64,000 nucleotides of DNA, taken from positions 1 through 64,000 of the forward strand of contig JAOUOT010000003.1 of assembly GCA_029880265.1 (NCBI GenBank), read 5' to 3'. This stretch comes from Spirochaetia bacterium (GTDB taxonomy: Bacteria; Spirochaetota; Leptospiria; Turneriellales; JAOUOS01). The notes beneath the pieces were generated by a model. It ran no database searches and was not told where the DNA came from. It saw only the letters and a program-made list of their open reading frames with translations. Shown here piece after piece: positions 35,361 through 44,832 of this stretch. How positions within the stretch are numbered: position 1 is the first letter of the stretch; every line of letters begins with the position of its first letter. The translations under genes and the position numbers were made by a program.

Positions 35361-36491
35361 GTGAAAACTCCCGTATTATTAATGGATAGAACCAGAATTC
35401 TGCAAAACTATCAAGATATTGAAAAGGCATTGCCTGATTTTAAAATCGCATACGCCGTTAAATCAAACAACCATCCTGAAATTGTAAATATATTAAAACG
35501 AAGCGGTTCGTTATTTGAAGTAGCTTCTTTATATGAAATTGAAAATCTTCTTTCAATGGGCATTGAACCCGAAAATATTATTTATTCAAACCCGGTAAAG
35601 CCGCCTGACGATATAAAATCTGCCGCTGAAAAGAAAGTGTGTGTTATGTCTTTTGACAGCGTAACTGAACTTGAAAAAATTCTGCCATATAAAGACAATG
35701 TTAAGCTTTTGTTTAGAATAGAAGTTCCAAACGAGGGCAGTCTATGGCCCCTATCGGGAAAGTTCGGGTGCCCTTCAAAGCTGTGGGATAAAATTTATTC
35801 TTACATGCAAAAACATTCCATTAAATTATCGGGCATTACGTATCATGTGGGTTCTCAATGCGAAAATCTGCCGAATTTCAAAAGCGCCCTTCTTGAAACG
35901 AAAAAGGCATATCAACTGGCAAAAAGTTACGGCTTAGATCCGTATATTTTAAACATTGGGGGCGGATTTCCCGTCTATTTAGGAAGAGAAATTCCTCCTA
36001 TAAAACAAATTGCCGAAATTATTTTAGAAACCATAGAAGACTTAAAAAAAGACGGCGTCGTTTTTACCGAATTTTACGCGGAACCGGGCAGGTTCATAAG
36101 CGGTTCGGCCGGAACATTGCTTTCAAAAGTTATCGGAATAGCCGAAAGAGAAAATAATAAATGGGTCTTTTTAGATACCGGCGTATTTTCAGGCATGATG
36201 GAAACCGTAGACGGCATAACATATCCTTTATTGTCTACCGGTTCGGGTAAATCAGAAAATGTTATGCTGTGCGGCCCTACATGCGACTCTATGGATAAAA
36301 TGTTTAAGGCGATGATACCGAACCCTAAGGTAGGCGATAATATATATTTCTCGGGGGCCGGGGCCTATACGACCGTTTACGCGTCTGATTTTAACGGCTT
36401 TTCAAGACCTGATATTACTTTTTTAGATTCTGTAGACGAGCAGTTGCCGCAAGAAGCTGATTTAGAAAATCATAGCGAAATCGCTTCTTAA
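35361..36491 (+). CDS. group IV (type III fold) PLP-dependent decarboxylase, ornithine decarboxylase-like
   Basis: An alanine-racemase-like barrel with the PLP lysine in IAYAVKSNNHPEI, THVGSQC-like YHVGSQCEN, the glycine loop ILNIGGGFPV, the EPGRFIS motif that binds phosphate, and the active-site cysteine segment MLCGPTCDSMD. ITYPLLSTGSG sits in the region that reads the substrate in ornithine/lysine/arginine decarboxylases, but I cannot decide among them. The start is GTG at 35361 with GAGG at 35346-35349. An ATG at 35382 is the alternative. It may begin polyamine synthesis; no other polyamine gene is here. Its stop overlaps the convergent lipoyl gene's stop by four bases. Confidence 0.88.
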   Translation: MKTPVLLMDRTRILQNYQDIEKALPDFKIAYAVKSNNHPEIVNILKRSGSLFEVASLYEIENLLSMGIEPENIIYSNPVKPPDDIKSAAEKKVCVMSFDSVTELEKILPYKDNVKLLFRIEVPNEGSLWPLSGKFGCPSKLWDKIYSYMQKHSIKLSGITYHVGSQCENLPNFKSALLETKKAYQLAKSYGLDPYILNIGGGFPVYLGREIPPIKQIAEIILETIEDLKKDGVVFTEFYAEPGRFISGSAGTLLSKVIGIAERENNKWVFLDTGVFSGMMETVDGITYPLLSTGSGKSENVMLCGPTCDSMDKMFKAMIPNPKVGDNIYFSGAGAYTTVYASDFNGFSRPDITFLDSVDEQLPQEADLENHSEIAS

Positions 36492-36739
36492 TCGGCAATA
36501 ACTTCGGCTATGCCGGCGAGGTCTGCGACCTTTACCTGGCTGCCGTTTTTGATTATAATTTGCGTTAAGATACCGTCAGAGGGAGCCTCAAGAGAAAAAG
36601 CCGCCTTATCGGTCACGAGTTCGCACAATTCAAACCCGGTCTCAAACTTTTCGCCTTCTTTGAGGTTCCACTTAACAAGCTCAATGCTTTCAGTATCGCC
36701 TACGTCTGGTATTTTTAGTTCTATTTGTTTTTTTTTCAC
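36488..36739 (-). CDS. stand-alone biotin/lipoyl-domain protein
   Basis: The 83 residues are a single lipoyl-type domain: IELKIPDVGDTESIELVKWNLKEGEKF, then ELVTDKAAFSLEAPSDGILTQIIIKNGSQVKV. The Lys in the TDKA turn is the expected lipoyl attachment site, and the pattern matches E2 lipoyl domains rather than biotin carriers (which have MKM). There is no catalytic E2 domain after it. The start is GTG at 36739 and overlaps the stop of the Gfo/Idh/MocA gene by four bases. The partner enzyme is unknown. Confidence 0.85.
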   Translation of the reverse strand: MKKKQIELKIPDVGDTESIELVKWNLKEGEKFETGFELCELVTDKAAFSLEAPSDGILTQIIIKNGSQVKVADLAGIAEVIAD

Positions 36740-37713
36740 TTTCTATTGGCTTTGATTTGCTCAATACTTTTTAAAGCGATTTTCAGAGTTTCAATGTCTT
36801 TTTCTTCAGGAACCAGGGGAATGGCGTTTTCTGTAATGCATTCATAAAAGTGTTGATGCTGGCTTTTTAAAGGATTATCTTTATGAACATATAGTTTTTC
36901 TACAAAAGATTCCTGAGAATATTTTATTTCTTCTCGGGTCGTTAAAAAAGCCGTGCTTGCCTGCCTGTGAATTTCAATATCCTGATTTGCGTAATTTAAT
37001 AAAATATAACTTTTATCTTGCGTAATGTTCATGATTCTTTCTTTATTTTGACTGACTCTTGAGCCAATCAAAGTGGCCACGCTTTCGTTTTCAAAACAAA
37101 TCTGTATTGAAGCAATATCTTCATAGTCGGGGCCTTTTATAAAACGCCCCATTGCAGAAAAGTTTACGACAGGAGATGTCACTAAATTTAAAACTATATC
37201 TAAATCATGAATCAGCATATCTAAAATAACGCCCGAGTCTTTAATTCTAGGATTATAAGGCGCAAAACGTCTTGCTTCAATAAAATAAGGGTCGGTTACG
37301 ATTTTTTGAAGCTCCATAACAGCGCCGTTAAATCTTTCAACATGACCAACCTGTAGAATTTTTTTCTTATCTTTTGCCAGTTTCTGAAGCTCTATAGCCT
37401 CTTCTAATTTCTGTGTCATAGGCTTTTCAAGAAGCACATGACAGTCATATTCAAGGGCTTTTTTTGCGATTTGATAATGCAGAAAAGTAGGTACGGCAAT
37501 GGTTACGGCATCGACATTCTCAAGCAAATCTTCAATTGAAGAAAAACTTTTTGTTTCAAATTTGGCCGCAAGCTCTAGCGATCTGTCTTGATTTTCTTCG
37601 TAAATACCGACCATTTCATGAGTATTCATCGACGAAACAACATTGAGATGATATTGCCCCATGTGGCCCACCCCAAGTATTCCCATTTTTAATTTTGGTT
37701 TTTTCACGCTCAT
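36736..37713 (-). CDS. Gfo/Idh/MocA family NAD(P)-dependent oxidoreductase
   Basis: An N-terminal Rossmann domain with MGILGVGHMGQYHLN, DAVTIAVPTFLHYQIAKKALEYDCHVLLEKPMTQ (the EKP lysine is catalytic), then a C-terminal substrate domain with DLDIVLNLV (expected active-site His/Asp region IHDLDIVL). This matches MocA-type sugar or inositol dehydrogenases, including nucleotide-sugar 3-dehydrogenases of surface polysaccharide pathways. The substrate cannot be read from sequence. It is followed with a four-base overlap by the lipoyl-domain gene, an unusual pairing, and preceded by dnaJ 45 bases upstream. Confidence 0.88.
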   Translation of the reverse strand: MSVKKPKLKMGILGVGHMGQYHLNVVSSMNTHEMVGIYEENQDRSLELAAKFETKSFSSIEDLLENVDAVTIAVPTFLHYQIAKKALEYDCHVLLEKPMTQKLEEAIELQKLAKDKKKILQVGHVERFNGAVMELQKIVTDPYFIEARRFAPYNPRIKDSGVILDMLIHDLDIVLNLVTSPVVNFSAMGRFIKGPDYEDIASIQICFENESVATLIGSRVSQNKERIMNITQDKSYILLNYANQDIEIHRQASTAFLTTREEIKYSQESFVEKLYVHKDNPLKSQHQHFYECITENAIPLVPEEKDIETLKIALKSIEQIKANRK

Positions 37714-37758
37714 TTGATAAGACGGTTTATAATATTGCTATAGGAAATCAAGCAAAGT

Positions 37759-38892
37759 TTAAGTTCTAAATCTGTCAAAAAAACCGCTGCTTTGCGATAG
37801 CTCTTCGTCTAATTTTTTTACAAGTTCTTTAGCTTTTGAGTTCAGCGATTTTGGAATAATGATTTCTGCTTCGACAAGAATGTCTCCGTAGCGGCCTCCT
37901 CCCATATAAGGCAGACCCTTGCCTCTTACTCTAAACGTGGTATCGGGCTGCGTTCCCGCCGGTATCTTAAGCCTTACAGACGAACCGTCTATGGTTTCGA
38001 CCGAGACTTCGCCGCCTAAAATTGCGGTTGTAACGGGTATTTCTATAGAAGTCGTAAGATCCATGCCTTCTCTTTCAAATTTTGGATGCTTTTTTACCTG
38101 AATAACAACGTATAAATCGCCTGAAGGACCGCCTTTCGGGCCGGCTTCGCCTTCTCCCGATACTTTTAGTCTTGTACCAGAATCGATACCCGCGGGAATG
38201 CGAATATTGATCATGCGCTTTTTCATTGTTAAACCCGTTCCTTTGCATGACGAACACGGGTTTCGAACTACTTGTCCCTCGCCGCCGCAATGATTACAGG
38301 TTGACGCGATAGAAAAAAATCCTGAACTTCTTCTTACCTGCCCCGACCCCTGACAAATTGAACATGTTTCAAGTTTTCCGTCGGCAGAACCTACTCCTCC
38401 GCATTTCTCGCAGTGTTCTTCGCGGGGAATTTGAATTTTTACTTCTTTGCCGTGATAAACGTCTTCTAAAGATATCTCGAGATTATATCGCAAGTCGGCC
38501 CCGCGCCTTACGCGCGTTCTTCCTCTGGTTGAGCCACCAAAACCGAAACCGCCCATTCCTGAAAATAGATTTTCAAAAATATCTTCAAAACTGGTTCCCG
38601 AAAAAATATCTGAAAAATCGGTATAGGCTCCTCTGCCAAAGCCTTCCTGACCGGCGGCGGCGCCTGAAACGCCTGCATGACCGAACTGGTCATACATTTT
38701 TCTTTTTTTATCGTCTCTTAAAACTTCATAGGCCTCGGTCGCTTCTTTAAACATGGCCTCGGCCTCGGCATTGCCCTTATTTCTATCGGGATGATATTTT
38801 AAAGCCAGCTTACGGTAGGCTTTTTTTATTTCGTCAAGACCAACAGAGCGCGACACTCCTAAAACGTCATAATAATCTCTTTTTTCTGCCAC
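37759..38892 (-). CDS. dnaJ: chaperone protein DnaJ
   Basis: An N-terminal J domain (residues 1-70, [11 protein letters not shown] with the HPD at YHPDRNKG), a Gly/Phe-rich linker, and four zinc motifs CxxCxGxG ([32 protein letters not shown]). The C-terminal substrate-binding domains follow ([20 protein letters not shown]). Length 377 is normal for class I DnaJ. It stimulates the DnaK ATPase and hands substrates over. It is last in the hrcA-grpE-dnaK-dnaJ operon and lies 42 bases downstream of dnaK. Confidence 0.98.
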   Translation of the reverse strand: MAEKRDYYDVLGVSRSVGLDEIKKAYRKLALKYHPDRNKGNAEAEAMFKEATEAYEVLRDDKKRKMYDQFGHAGVSGAAAGQEGFGRGAYTDFSDIFSGTSFEDIFENLFSGMGGFGFGGSTRGRTRVRRGADLRYNLEISLEDVYHGKEVKIQIPREEHCEKCGGVGSADGKLETCSICQGSGQVRRSSGFFSIASTCNHCGGEGQVVRNPCSSCKGTGLTMKKRMINIRIPAGIDSGTRLKVSGEGEAGPKGGPSGDLYVVIQVKKHPKFEREGMDLTTSIEIPVTTAILGGEVSVETIDGSSVRLKIPAGTQPDTTFRVRGKGLPYMGGGRYGDILVEAEIIIPKSLNSKAKELVKKLDEELSQSSGFFDRFRT

Positions 38893-38934
38893 GCTCGCTG
38901 CCTTCCTTTAAGTTACCTGTTTTACCTATAAAAG

Positions 38935-40857
38935 TTACTTATCGTCTTCTACAACTTCGGCGTCTACAACTTTTTCTTTAGGTTCGTCTTTTTCTGACTT
39001 AGAACCTTCGGCTTCTGGCTGGGGTTGTTCTGAGCCGCCGTCGCCTTCAGGCTTGGGTTGCTCATACAATTGCGCCGAATATTTGGTTGCCAAATCAGAA
39101 AGCTTTTGCTTGTTTTGTTTCATTCTCTCGACGTCTTTAACGCCTAATGCTTCTTTTGCTTCTTTTAACGCGGCTTCAATTTCTGATTTAGCCGAATCGT
39201 CAAGGTTCTTGGCCTCAGATACTGCCTTTTCAAGAGTATATACCAGATTATCAAGCTCGTTAAACTCTTTGGCCGCCTCTTTGCTTTTTTGATCTTCTTC
39301 AGCGTGCGCCTCGGCGTCTTTAACCATGTTGTTAATATCGTCATCGCTTAGACCGCTTGACGCTTCTATTTTAATTTTCTGCTCTCTATTTGTTTTTAAA
39401 TCTTTCGCAAAAACATGAACAATGCCGTTAGCGTCAATATCAAAAGTCACTTCAACTTGAGGCATCCCTCTTGGCGCGGGAGGTATTTCTGATAGCTGAA
39501 ATCTGCCAAGGGTTCTATTGTCTTTGGCCATTTCGCGTTCGCCCTGAAGCACATGAATATCTACGGCGGTCTGGTTATCGGCCGCGGTTGAAAATATTTC
39601 AGATTTTTTAGTGGGGATGGTCGTATTTCTCTGGATGATTTTGGTCATTACTCCGCCAAGCGTCTCAATGCCAAGAGAAAGAGGAGTTACATCAAGCAGA
39701 AGAACTTCGTGAACATCTCCCGCTAAAACGCCCGCCTGAATAGAGGCCCCTACCGCTACAGCTTCGTCGGGGTTTACGCTTTTGCTGGGCTCTCTGCCGA
39801 AAATTTCTTTAACTTTTTCTCTAACAGCGGGAATTCTCGTAGAACCGCCGACAAGAATCACTTCATGCACGTCAGAAGCCGAGACGCCCGCGTCTGCAAG
39901 AGCTTTCTTGCAGGGGTTCTCTGTTCTTTCTACAAGACTTGACGTTAGCTGATTAAACTTTGCTCTTGTTAAGGTACTATTCAGGTGCCTGGGGCCCGAC
40001 GAGTCTGCGGTTATAAAGGGTATGTTGATATCGGCCGTTTCTTTTCCCGAAAGCTCGATTTTAGCCTTTTCGGCTCCCTCTTTTAATCTTTGAAGGGCCA
40101 TTTTATCTTTTGCTAAATCAATAGCGTTTTCTTTTTTAAATTCTTCAATCAGCCATTCAATAATTACCTGATCGAAATCGTCTCCGCCTAAGTGAGTGTC
40201 GCCGTTTGTTGATTTTACTTCAAAAACATTGTCGGCCAATTCAAGAATTGAGATATCAAAGGTACCCCCGCCAAGATCATAAACGGCGATAACCTCATTG
40301 TCTTTCTTTTTATCTAAACCGTAAGCTAAGGCAGCCGCTGTAGGCTCGTTTATAATTCGAACCACGTCAAGACCGGCAATTTTACCCGCGTCTTTTGTAG
40401 ACTGTCTTTGTTCGTCGTTAAAATAAGCGGGAACGGTAATTACCGCTTTTTCTATGGAATAACCCAAATAATCTTCTGCGGTTTGTTTCATTTTCTGTAA
40501 AACGCGGGCAGATATTTCTTCGGGACGGTAATCTTTTTCCCGTGTTTTTATTAAAATAGAATCGTTTTTTCCTGTTACTATTTCATATGGCACAAGTTTT
40601 CTTTCGGCGTCAATCTCGTTAGATCTTCTGCCGACAAATCTTTTTACCGATCTAATGGTATTTTCAGGATTTGTTATCATTTGATTTTTTGCGACTTGTC
40701 CGGCTAAAACTTCGCCTTTTTCGGTAAAAGCCACAACTGAGGGCGTTGTTCTTGCTCCTTCTGAATTCGGAATCACAACCGGTTCGCCGCCTTCCATCAC
40801 GGCGACGCATGAATTTGTCGTTCCTAAGTCAATGCCAATTATTTTTTCTTTTCCCAT
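38935..40857 (-). CDS. dnaK: chaperone protein DnaK (Hsp70)
   Basis: A 640-residue Hsp70: [20 protein letters not shown] at the N-terminus, the ATPase signatures [14 protein letters not shown] and [17 protein letters not shown], linker [21 protein letters not shown], the substrate-binding beta-sandwich and the helical lid, ending in an acidic Glu/Pro/Lys-rich tail ([11 protein letters not shown]). A strong Shine-Dalgarno (AAGGAG at about 40863-40868) precedes the ATG. Regulation is expected through the CIRCE element upstream of hrcA. Confidence 0.98.
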   Translation of the reverse strand: MGKEKIIGIDLGTTNSCVAVMEGGEPVVIPNSEGARTTPSVVAFTEKGEVLAGQVAKNQMITNPENTIRSVKRFVGRRSNEIDAERKLVPYEIVTGKNDSILIKTREKDYRPEEISARVLQKMKQTAEDYLGYSIEKAVITVPAYFNDEQRQSTKDAGKIAGLDVVRIINEPTAAALAYGLDKKKDNEVIAVYDLGGGTFDISILELADNVFEVKSTNGDTHLGGDDFDQVIIEWLIEEFKKENAIDLAKDKMALQRLKEGAEKAKIELSGKETADINIPFITADSSGPRHLNSTLTRAKFNQLTSSLVERTENPCKKALADAGVSASDVHEVILVGGSTRIPAVREKVKEIFGREPSKSVNPDEAVAVGASIQAGVLAGDVHEVLLLDVTPLSLGIETLGGVMTKIIQRNTTIPTKKSEIFSTAADNQTAVDIHVLQGEREMAKDNRTLGRFQLSEIPPAPRGMPQVEVTFDIDANGIVHVFAKDLKTNREQKIKIEASSGLSDDDINNMVKDAEAHAEEDQKSKEAAKEFNELDNLVYTLEKAVSEAKNLDDSAKSEIEAALKEAKEALGVKDVERMKQNKQKLSDLATKYSAQLYEQPKPEGDGGSEQPQPEAEGSKSEKDEPKEKVVDAEVVEDDK

Positions 40858-40894
40858 TTTATGCTCCTTTTTAATATAATATTTATTCGTTTTT

Positions 40895-41503
40895 TTATTT
40901 CGCGTTTGCGGGTTTCATAACCAAAACTCTGGCTGGTCTCAATATTTTTTCTTTAATTACGTACCCTTTTTGAAAAACCTGCTTAACCGTTTCTTTTTCA
41001 ACTTCTTCAGACTCTTGAACGCTGATAGCCTCCATAGTCGTCGGATTAAACTCTTCATCAACGGGATTCACTTCTTCAACTCCGAATTTATTGAATACCT
41101 CTAAGAATTGTTTATGAATCATTGAGGCGCCTTCAATAAACTTTTCGGTTGTCTGGCCTTCGTCTTCTTTCTTATTATTACTTTCTTCTGCCGATTGAAA
41201 CATGCTGTCGAAAGAATCAAGAGCGGGCATTAAATCTTGAACAAATCTGCCCACAATGGCGGCTTCATGAGAAATTCTCTCTTGCGCGGTGCGCTTTTTA
41301 TAGTTCATAAACTCTGCTCTTTCGCGCATCAGGCTGTCTTTGAGGCTTGCAACTTCTTCAGATAATGATTTTATTTTGTCTTCATCGATAGTTTCTGAAT
41401 TTTGCGCCTCTGGTTTCTCTTCTGTTTCTTTATCTTCGTCTTTTATATTCTCTTCTTGTTCTTTAAGGTCTTCTTTGGTTGTATCTTCTTTTTGTTTTGC
41501 CAT
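40895..41503 (-). CDS. grpE: nucleotide exchange factor GrpE
   Basis: 202 residues: a highly acidic, Lys/Glu-rich N-terminal region, a long coiled coil ([35 protein letters not shown]) and the C-terminal beta domain with [21 protein letters not shown] and the end [21 protein letters not shown] typical of GrpE. It exchanges ADP for ATP on DnaK. It lies 37 bases from each neighbour in the hrcA-grpE-dnaK-dnaJ operon. Confidence 0.97.
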   Translation of the reverse strand: MAKQKEDTTKEDLKEQEENIKDEDKETEEKPEAQNSETIDEDKIKSLSEEVASLKDSLMRERAEFMNYKKRTAQERISHEAAIVGRFVQDLMPALDSFDSMFQSAEESNNKKEDEGQTTEKFIEGASMIHKQFLEVFNKFGVEEVNPVDEEFNPTTMEAISVQESEEVEKETVKQVFQKGYVIKEKILRPARVLVMKPANAK

Positions 41504-41539
41504 TTTTTTATTGCTCTTCCTTTAATAATTTAATTATGC

Positions 41540-42628
41540 TTATATGCCGGGCAAGGCGTTTTTGTTAATTTGTCTTTCTTCATGGCCCGCGTTGAGTTCC
41601 AGTTTTTCGTTAAAAAACTTAGACAATAGTTTTGAGCCGTAATCAATGGTAGGTATCAGTTTTTCATAAGGCATTCGGTTCATGCCAATAACTCCTAAAG
41701 TTCCCACGTCGCGGCCCCCGGCAGAATATCCTTTGGCCAAAACAGAAACGCCTTCAAGGTAATCGCCGTCAATTTCAATGCCGACTTTGCCGCAGACTCC
41801 CGAATTATTTTTTACTCTGTTTACCATCTCGCAGACAAAGTTTTTATCGCCTAATTTCGCTATAAGATAATCGGCTTTCTCTTTTGAGGGAGTCGATTCA
41901 ATAATTTTTTGAAAGACCGTATTTTCTCCTTCAAGGTAAAGCTCCTGCTCGGGAGGATTATAAATTAACGACTGGGCGATTAACGCCGCGATATCAGACA
42001 AATCGTCTAGTTCAGAGGCGTTTTCCATTAAGAAATCAAGCTCTTTTTTCTGCAGGTCGGCAATTTCGTACCCTTTAATTCTCTGGTTAAGATAGCGGCT
42101 TATTTTATATAAATCTTCCTGAGTAACTTTTTTGGGAACAGTTATTTTCTTCTGGTAAACAGATTCTGAGCCGCTTACCATAACAAGCAGCACCATATTT
42201 TCTGCAATAGATATAAGCTCAACATGATTTATGATACTGCTTAAAGCCATCGGAGACAGCACATAACCGGCATAATTTGAAGTTACCGCTAATAAATGAG
42301 ATGTTGTTCTAAGCAGCTGATCTAACTGCATGGCCGCTTTATTGTAAAATTCGTCTAACTGTGTTTTTTGAGAAATTGTGATTTGATAAAAATCTGATAA
42401 ACTATTAACATAAAACTGAAAAGCCGAGTCGGTTGGAATTCGCCCCGCAGACGTATGAGGACTATTTAGATACCCCATTTGCTCTAATAAAGACATTTCT
42501 TTTCTAACAGTGGCCGAAGAAACTTCAAGCCTAAATTTGCTTACCAATATTTGTGAGCTTACCGGCTCGCCTGTGTTAACAAATTCATTAACAATGGCAT
42601 GGATAATTTCAACTTGTCTTTCTGTCAT
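41540..42628 (-). CDS. hrcA: heat-inducible transcription repressor HrcA
   Basis: A winged-helix DNA-binding N-terminus (ERQVEIIHAIVNEFVNTGEPVSSQIL, then VSSATVRKEMSLLEQMGYLNSPHTSAGRIPTD, a hallmark of HrcA), a dimerisation/GAF-like core and the C-terminal VIGMNRMPYEKLIPTIDYGSKLLS. It binds CIRCE as a dimer and needs GroE in well-studied species. The operator upstream of its own operon gives negative autoregulation. The ATG at 42628 has no clear Shine-Dalgarno; a hairpin at 42645-42662 lies just before it. Confidence 0.97.
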   Translation of the reverse strand: MTERQVEIIHAIVNEFVNTGEPVSSQILVSKFRLEVSSATVRKEMSLLEQMGYLNSPHTSAGRIPTDSAFQFYVNSLSDFYQITISQKTQLDEFYNKAAMQLDQLLRTTSHLLAVTSNYAGYVLSPMALSSIINHVELISIAENMVLLVMVSGSESVYQKKITVPKKVTQEDLYKISRYLNQRIKGYEIADLQKKELDFLMENASELDDLSDIAALIAQSLIYNPPEQELYLEGENTVFQKIIESTPSKEKADYLIAKLGDKNFVCEMVNRVKNNSGVCGKVGIEIDGDYLEGVSVLAKGYSAGGRDVGTLGVIGMNRMPYEKLIPTIDYGSKLLSKFFNEKLELNAGHEERQINKNALPGI

Positions 42629-42644
42629 AATCTATATTTCTTTG

Positions 42645-42662
42645 CCCCGCCAAATAGCGGGG
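42645..42662 (-). promoter_or_regulatory. GC-rich hairpin in the hrcA leader
   Basis: CCCCGC at 42645-42650 pairs with GCGGGG at 42657-42662 around a six-base loop, 16 bases upstream of the hrcA start. It lies between CIRCE and the coding region and is transcribed. A GC hairpin at this place in AT-rich DNA could shape mRNA stability or translation of hrcA. Confidence 0.5.
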
Positions 42663-42676
42663 ATATTTGCCAAGTG

Positions 42677-42703
42677 TTAGCGCTCTACCCTCAAGAGCGC
42701 TAA
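42677..42703 (-). promoter_or_regulatory. CIRCE operator
   Basis: TTAGCGCTC, nine-base spacer, GAGCGCTAA: nine-base arms that are exact reverse complements. The consensus is TTAGCACTC-N9-GAGTGCTAA; here one base in each arm is changed in a compensating way, so the symmetry is kept. It lies just downstream of a sigma70-like promoter and about 50 bases before the hrcA start. It is the HrcA binding site for this operon. Confidence 0.95.
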
Positions 42704-42711
42704 TATAAAGT

Positions 42712-42740
42712 ATAATAATAATTTTTATACATGATGTCAA
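42712..42740 (-). promoter_or_regulatory. sigma70-type promoter of the hrcA-grpE-dnaK-dnaJ operon
   Basis: Read on the minus strand, a consensus -35 TTGACA (42735-42740) is followed by a 17-base spacer and a -10 TATTAT (42712-42717). The start of transcription would fall at or next to the CIRCE element, as expected for HrcA control. Confidence 0.75.
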
Positions 42741-42830
42741 ATATATTTTGAGATATATCATTGTTTTATTAAATCTTGCAATTATTCTGGCTTACAAGCT
42801 CTGTCAAATTTTATTTTCTACCATTTGATA

Positions 42831-43841
42831 ATGGATTCTTTTCAAATGCGCGAGCCGGTTCTTGTTTTTATTGCCGCATTTTTTCTTGATATTGCGTTGG
42901 GCGACCCGCGATATTTTTTACACCCTGTACGATTAATGGGTTATTTAGCTTCTTTTTTAGAAAATATTCTTTATTCTTCAGAAAAAACTCCGCGTTTTAG
43001 AGGGTTTCTTTTTTGGATTTTTTTTCAGGCAATTTTAATCGGTTTTTTATTGTTGATTTTCATAATAATTCAATTGATTTCTAATCAAATCGTACGTTAT
43101 CTGTTTCTTGTATTTATTTTATATTCGTCTTTTGCGGTAAAAGATATGGCAAGACATATAAAAATTTTGATTGAAGCCTTAAAAAATAATCAAATTGAAA
43201 AAGCGAGAAATTTCTTAAAAAATATCGTGGGCCGCGATACCGAAAAATTAAATGAAACTGAAATTATCAGGGCGGCAATTGAAAGTCTTTCTGAAAGCTT
43301 TGTAGACGGATTTTTTTCGGCTGTTTTCTGGTTTACCGCAGGCGCCTTAATAGGATATTACGCTGAAACCGATTCTGCCTTATGCGGTATTTTAAGCGTT
43401 TTTTTTTACCGATCTGTCAATACTCTTGATTCAATGGTTGGCTATAAAAATGCAAGATATGAAAAATTCGGATGGTTTAGCGCAAAAGCCGACGACATCC
43501 TCAACTATTTTCCGGCGCGTTTTGTATGCTTTTTTCTGATTGTTCCCGCTTTATTCTTGGGCGGCGCAATTAGCGGCTTAAAAACTTTCTTCTCTGACAG
43601 AAAAAAAAGTTTATCGCCAAATGCGGCGCATCCGATGGCTTTTTTTGCGGGAGCCCTTAAGATAAACTTAGGGGGCAAAGCGGTTTATGGCCAAAAAACG
43701 CTCGAGAAACCCGTTATCGGCTCTCAATTTAGAGATCCCGATATGAAAAGTCTGAATTTGGCGTTAAAGCTATTTTATATTTCGGCTTTTTTTTCTTTTT
43801 TTGGCTTTTCTACAGTATTATATACTATCATATTACATTGA
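42831..43841 (+). CDS. cbiB: adenosylcobinamide-phosphate synthase CbiB/CobD
   Basis: A multi-spanning inner-membrane protein with the family signatures: LDIALGDPRYFLHPVRLMGY at the N-terminus, FLKNIVGRDTEKLNETEIIRAAIESLSE, DGFFSAVFWF, SVNTLDSMVGYKN, GWFSAKADDILNYFPAR and SPNAAHPMAFFAGAL. CbiB attaches the aminopropanol (phosphate) arm in the nucleotide-loop assembly of adenosylcobalamin. No other cobalamin genes are in this window. I chose the ATG at 42831; the frame also offers a TTG six bases earlier. Its stop is 41 bases before the next gene's chosen start. Confidence 0.92.
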   Translation: MDSFQMREPVLVFIAAFFLDIALGDPRYFLHPVRLMGYLASFLENILYSSEKTPRFRGFLFWIFFQAILIGFLLLIFIIIQLISNQIVRYLFLVFILYSSFAVKDMARHIKILIEALKNNQIEKARNFLKNIVGRDTEKLNETEIIRAAIESLSESFVDGFFSAVFWFTAGALIGYYAETDSALCGILSVFFYRSVNTLDSMVGYKNARYEKFGWFSAKADDILNYFPARFVCFFLIVPALFLGGAISGLKTFFSDRKKSLSPNAAHPMAFFAGALKINLGGKAVYGQKTLEKPVIGSQFRDPDMKSLNLALKLFYISAFFSFFGFSTVLYTIILH

Positions 43842-43882
43842 TTGACAATACCAATAAAAAGAATATTTTGACGAGTAGAAAA

Positions 43883-44695
43883 ATGAAATATAATAAAGAA
43901 ATAGAAATTTTATCTGAAACACTAGATACTGCGGGTAAAAATCTAATGAAATTTTTTCATTCGGGCGACTATGAAGTTCAGGAAAAAAGCGCCAATAACC
44001 CGGTAACAGAAGCCGATTTTACCACAAATAAAATTATTATCGACTCTATTCGAAAGCATTTTCCCGAAGACGCCATACTTTCAGAAGAAGTTTCTAAAGA
44101 ACTTAGCCGCGATACCATGAATAAACAAAGATTTTCAGCCGAAAGAGTCTGGATAATCGACCCCTTAGACGGCACAAAAGAATTTGTCATGGGCAAAAAA
44201 GAGTTTAGCGTCTCTGTAGGGCTTTTAGATAAAAATGAACCGGTTTTGGGCTTCATTTTCAACCCTGCAGACAATCATTTTCTTTGCGGCGGTAAAAACA
44301 GCGGTCTTTTTCTAAACGGAAAAGAATTTAACGCTCCCTTAAGAAGAAACGTACCTGTAGATGAAATGAAGATATGCATCTCGCGTACCGAAAAAAAAGG
44401 CGGGCACTTTGATTTCTTAGAAGGAATAATACCAGATAATAATATCGGGGTTATAGGCTCTGTGGCTTATAAGCTCTCTCTTGTCGCTTCGGGCGATTAT
44501 GATTTGATTATATCGGTAAAACCCAAGAACGAATGGGATATCGCCGGCGGCATAGCTTTGTTTCAGGCAAATGAAATGCTTTTATACGACGAAAACTATA
44601 AAATAATACCCTTAAACAAAGAAGATACCATATCAAACGGACTTATTGGCGGTCTGCCAGAAAATATTGAAAAATATAGAGCTTTAGAAAAATAA
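43883..44695 (+). CDS. cysQ: inositol monophosphatase superfamily protein, CysQ-like 3'(2'),5'-bisphosphate nucleotidase
   Basis: The metal and phosphate motifs of the family are present: NPVTEADFTTN, LSEEVSKE (metal Glu), WIIDPLDGTKEFVMGKKEFSVSVGLL (DPLDGTKEF is typical of CysQ rather than generic IMPase), and NEWDIAGGIAL near the end. CysQ removes the 3'-phosphate of PAP, a by-product of PAPS use. The CysH encoded at 50.3 kb looks like an APS reductase, which makes no PAP, so another substrate source is needed. I chose the ATG at 43883; a TTG at 43838 overlaps cbiB by four bases. Confidence 0.85.
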   Translation: MKYNKEIEILSETLDTAGKNLMKFFHSGDYEVQEKSANNPVTEADFTTNKIIIDSIRKHFPEDAILSEEVSKELSRDTMNKQRFSAERVWIIDPLDGTKEFVMGKKEFSVSVGLLDKNEPVLGFIFNPADNHFLCGGKNSGLFLNGKEFNAPLRRNVPVDEMKICISRTEKKGGHFDFLEGIIPDNNIGVIGSVAYKLSLVASGDYDLIISVKPKNEWDIAGGIALFQANEMLLYDENYKIIPLNKEDTISNGLIGGLPENIEKYRALEK

Positions 44696-44727
44696 AAAAT
44701 CCTTGTGATTATTCAAGCTCTAAAAGC

Positions 44728-44823
44728 CAGACAGAATTTACAAGATTTTACATGGAGCCCTAAAGAAAACTTTGTACACAAGTCTCTTGCAAAAATCCTG
44801 TTTTATCATGTTAATTCTGTCTG
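44728..44823. repeat. inverted-repeat phrase in intergenic DNA
   Basis: CAGACAGAATT at 44728-44738 is matched by its exact reverse complement at 44813-44823. Flanking words on each side (ACAAGAT.. on the left, ATCCTG..CATGTTAATT on the right) are also partly complementary. The element sits between cysQ and the barrel-like protein gene, which converge, and fills most of the gap. It could end transcription of both, but its word-like composition resembles the other intergenic repeats of this window. Confidence 0.65.
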
Positions 44824-44832
44824 TTTTTCTAA

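Noticed and set aside
38358-38750. 130-residue open frame opposite dnaJ
   Set aside because: It lies wholly antisense to the conserved dnaJ coding region, with Arg/Leu-rich composition typical of a shadow frame.
42704-42830. Cobalamin riboswitch upstream of cbiB
   Set aside because: The gap holds the heat-shock promoter, has no G-rich B12-box-like segment and is too short for a full aptamer.
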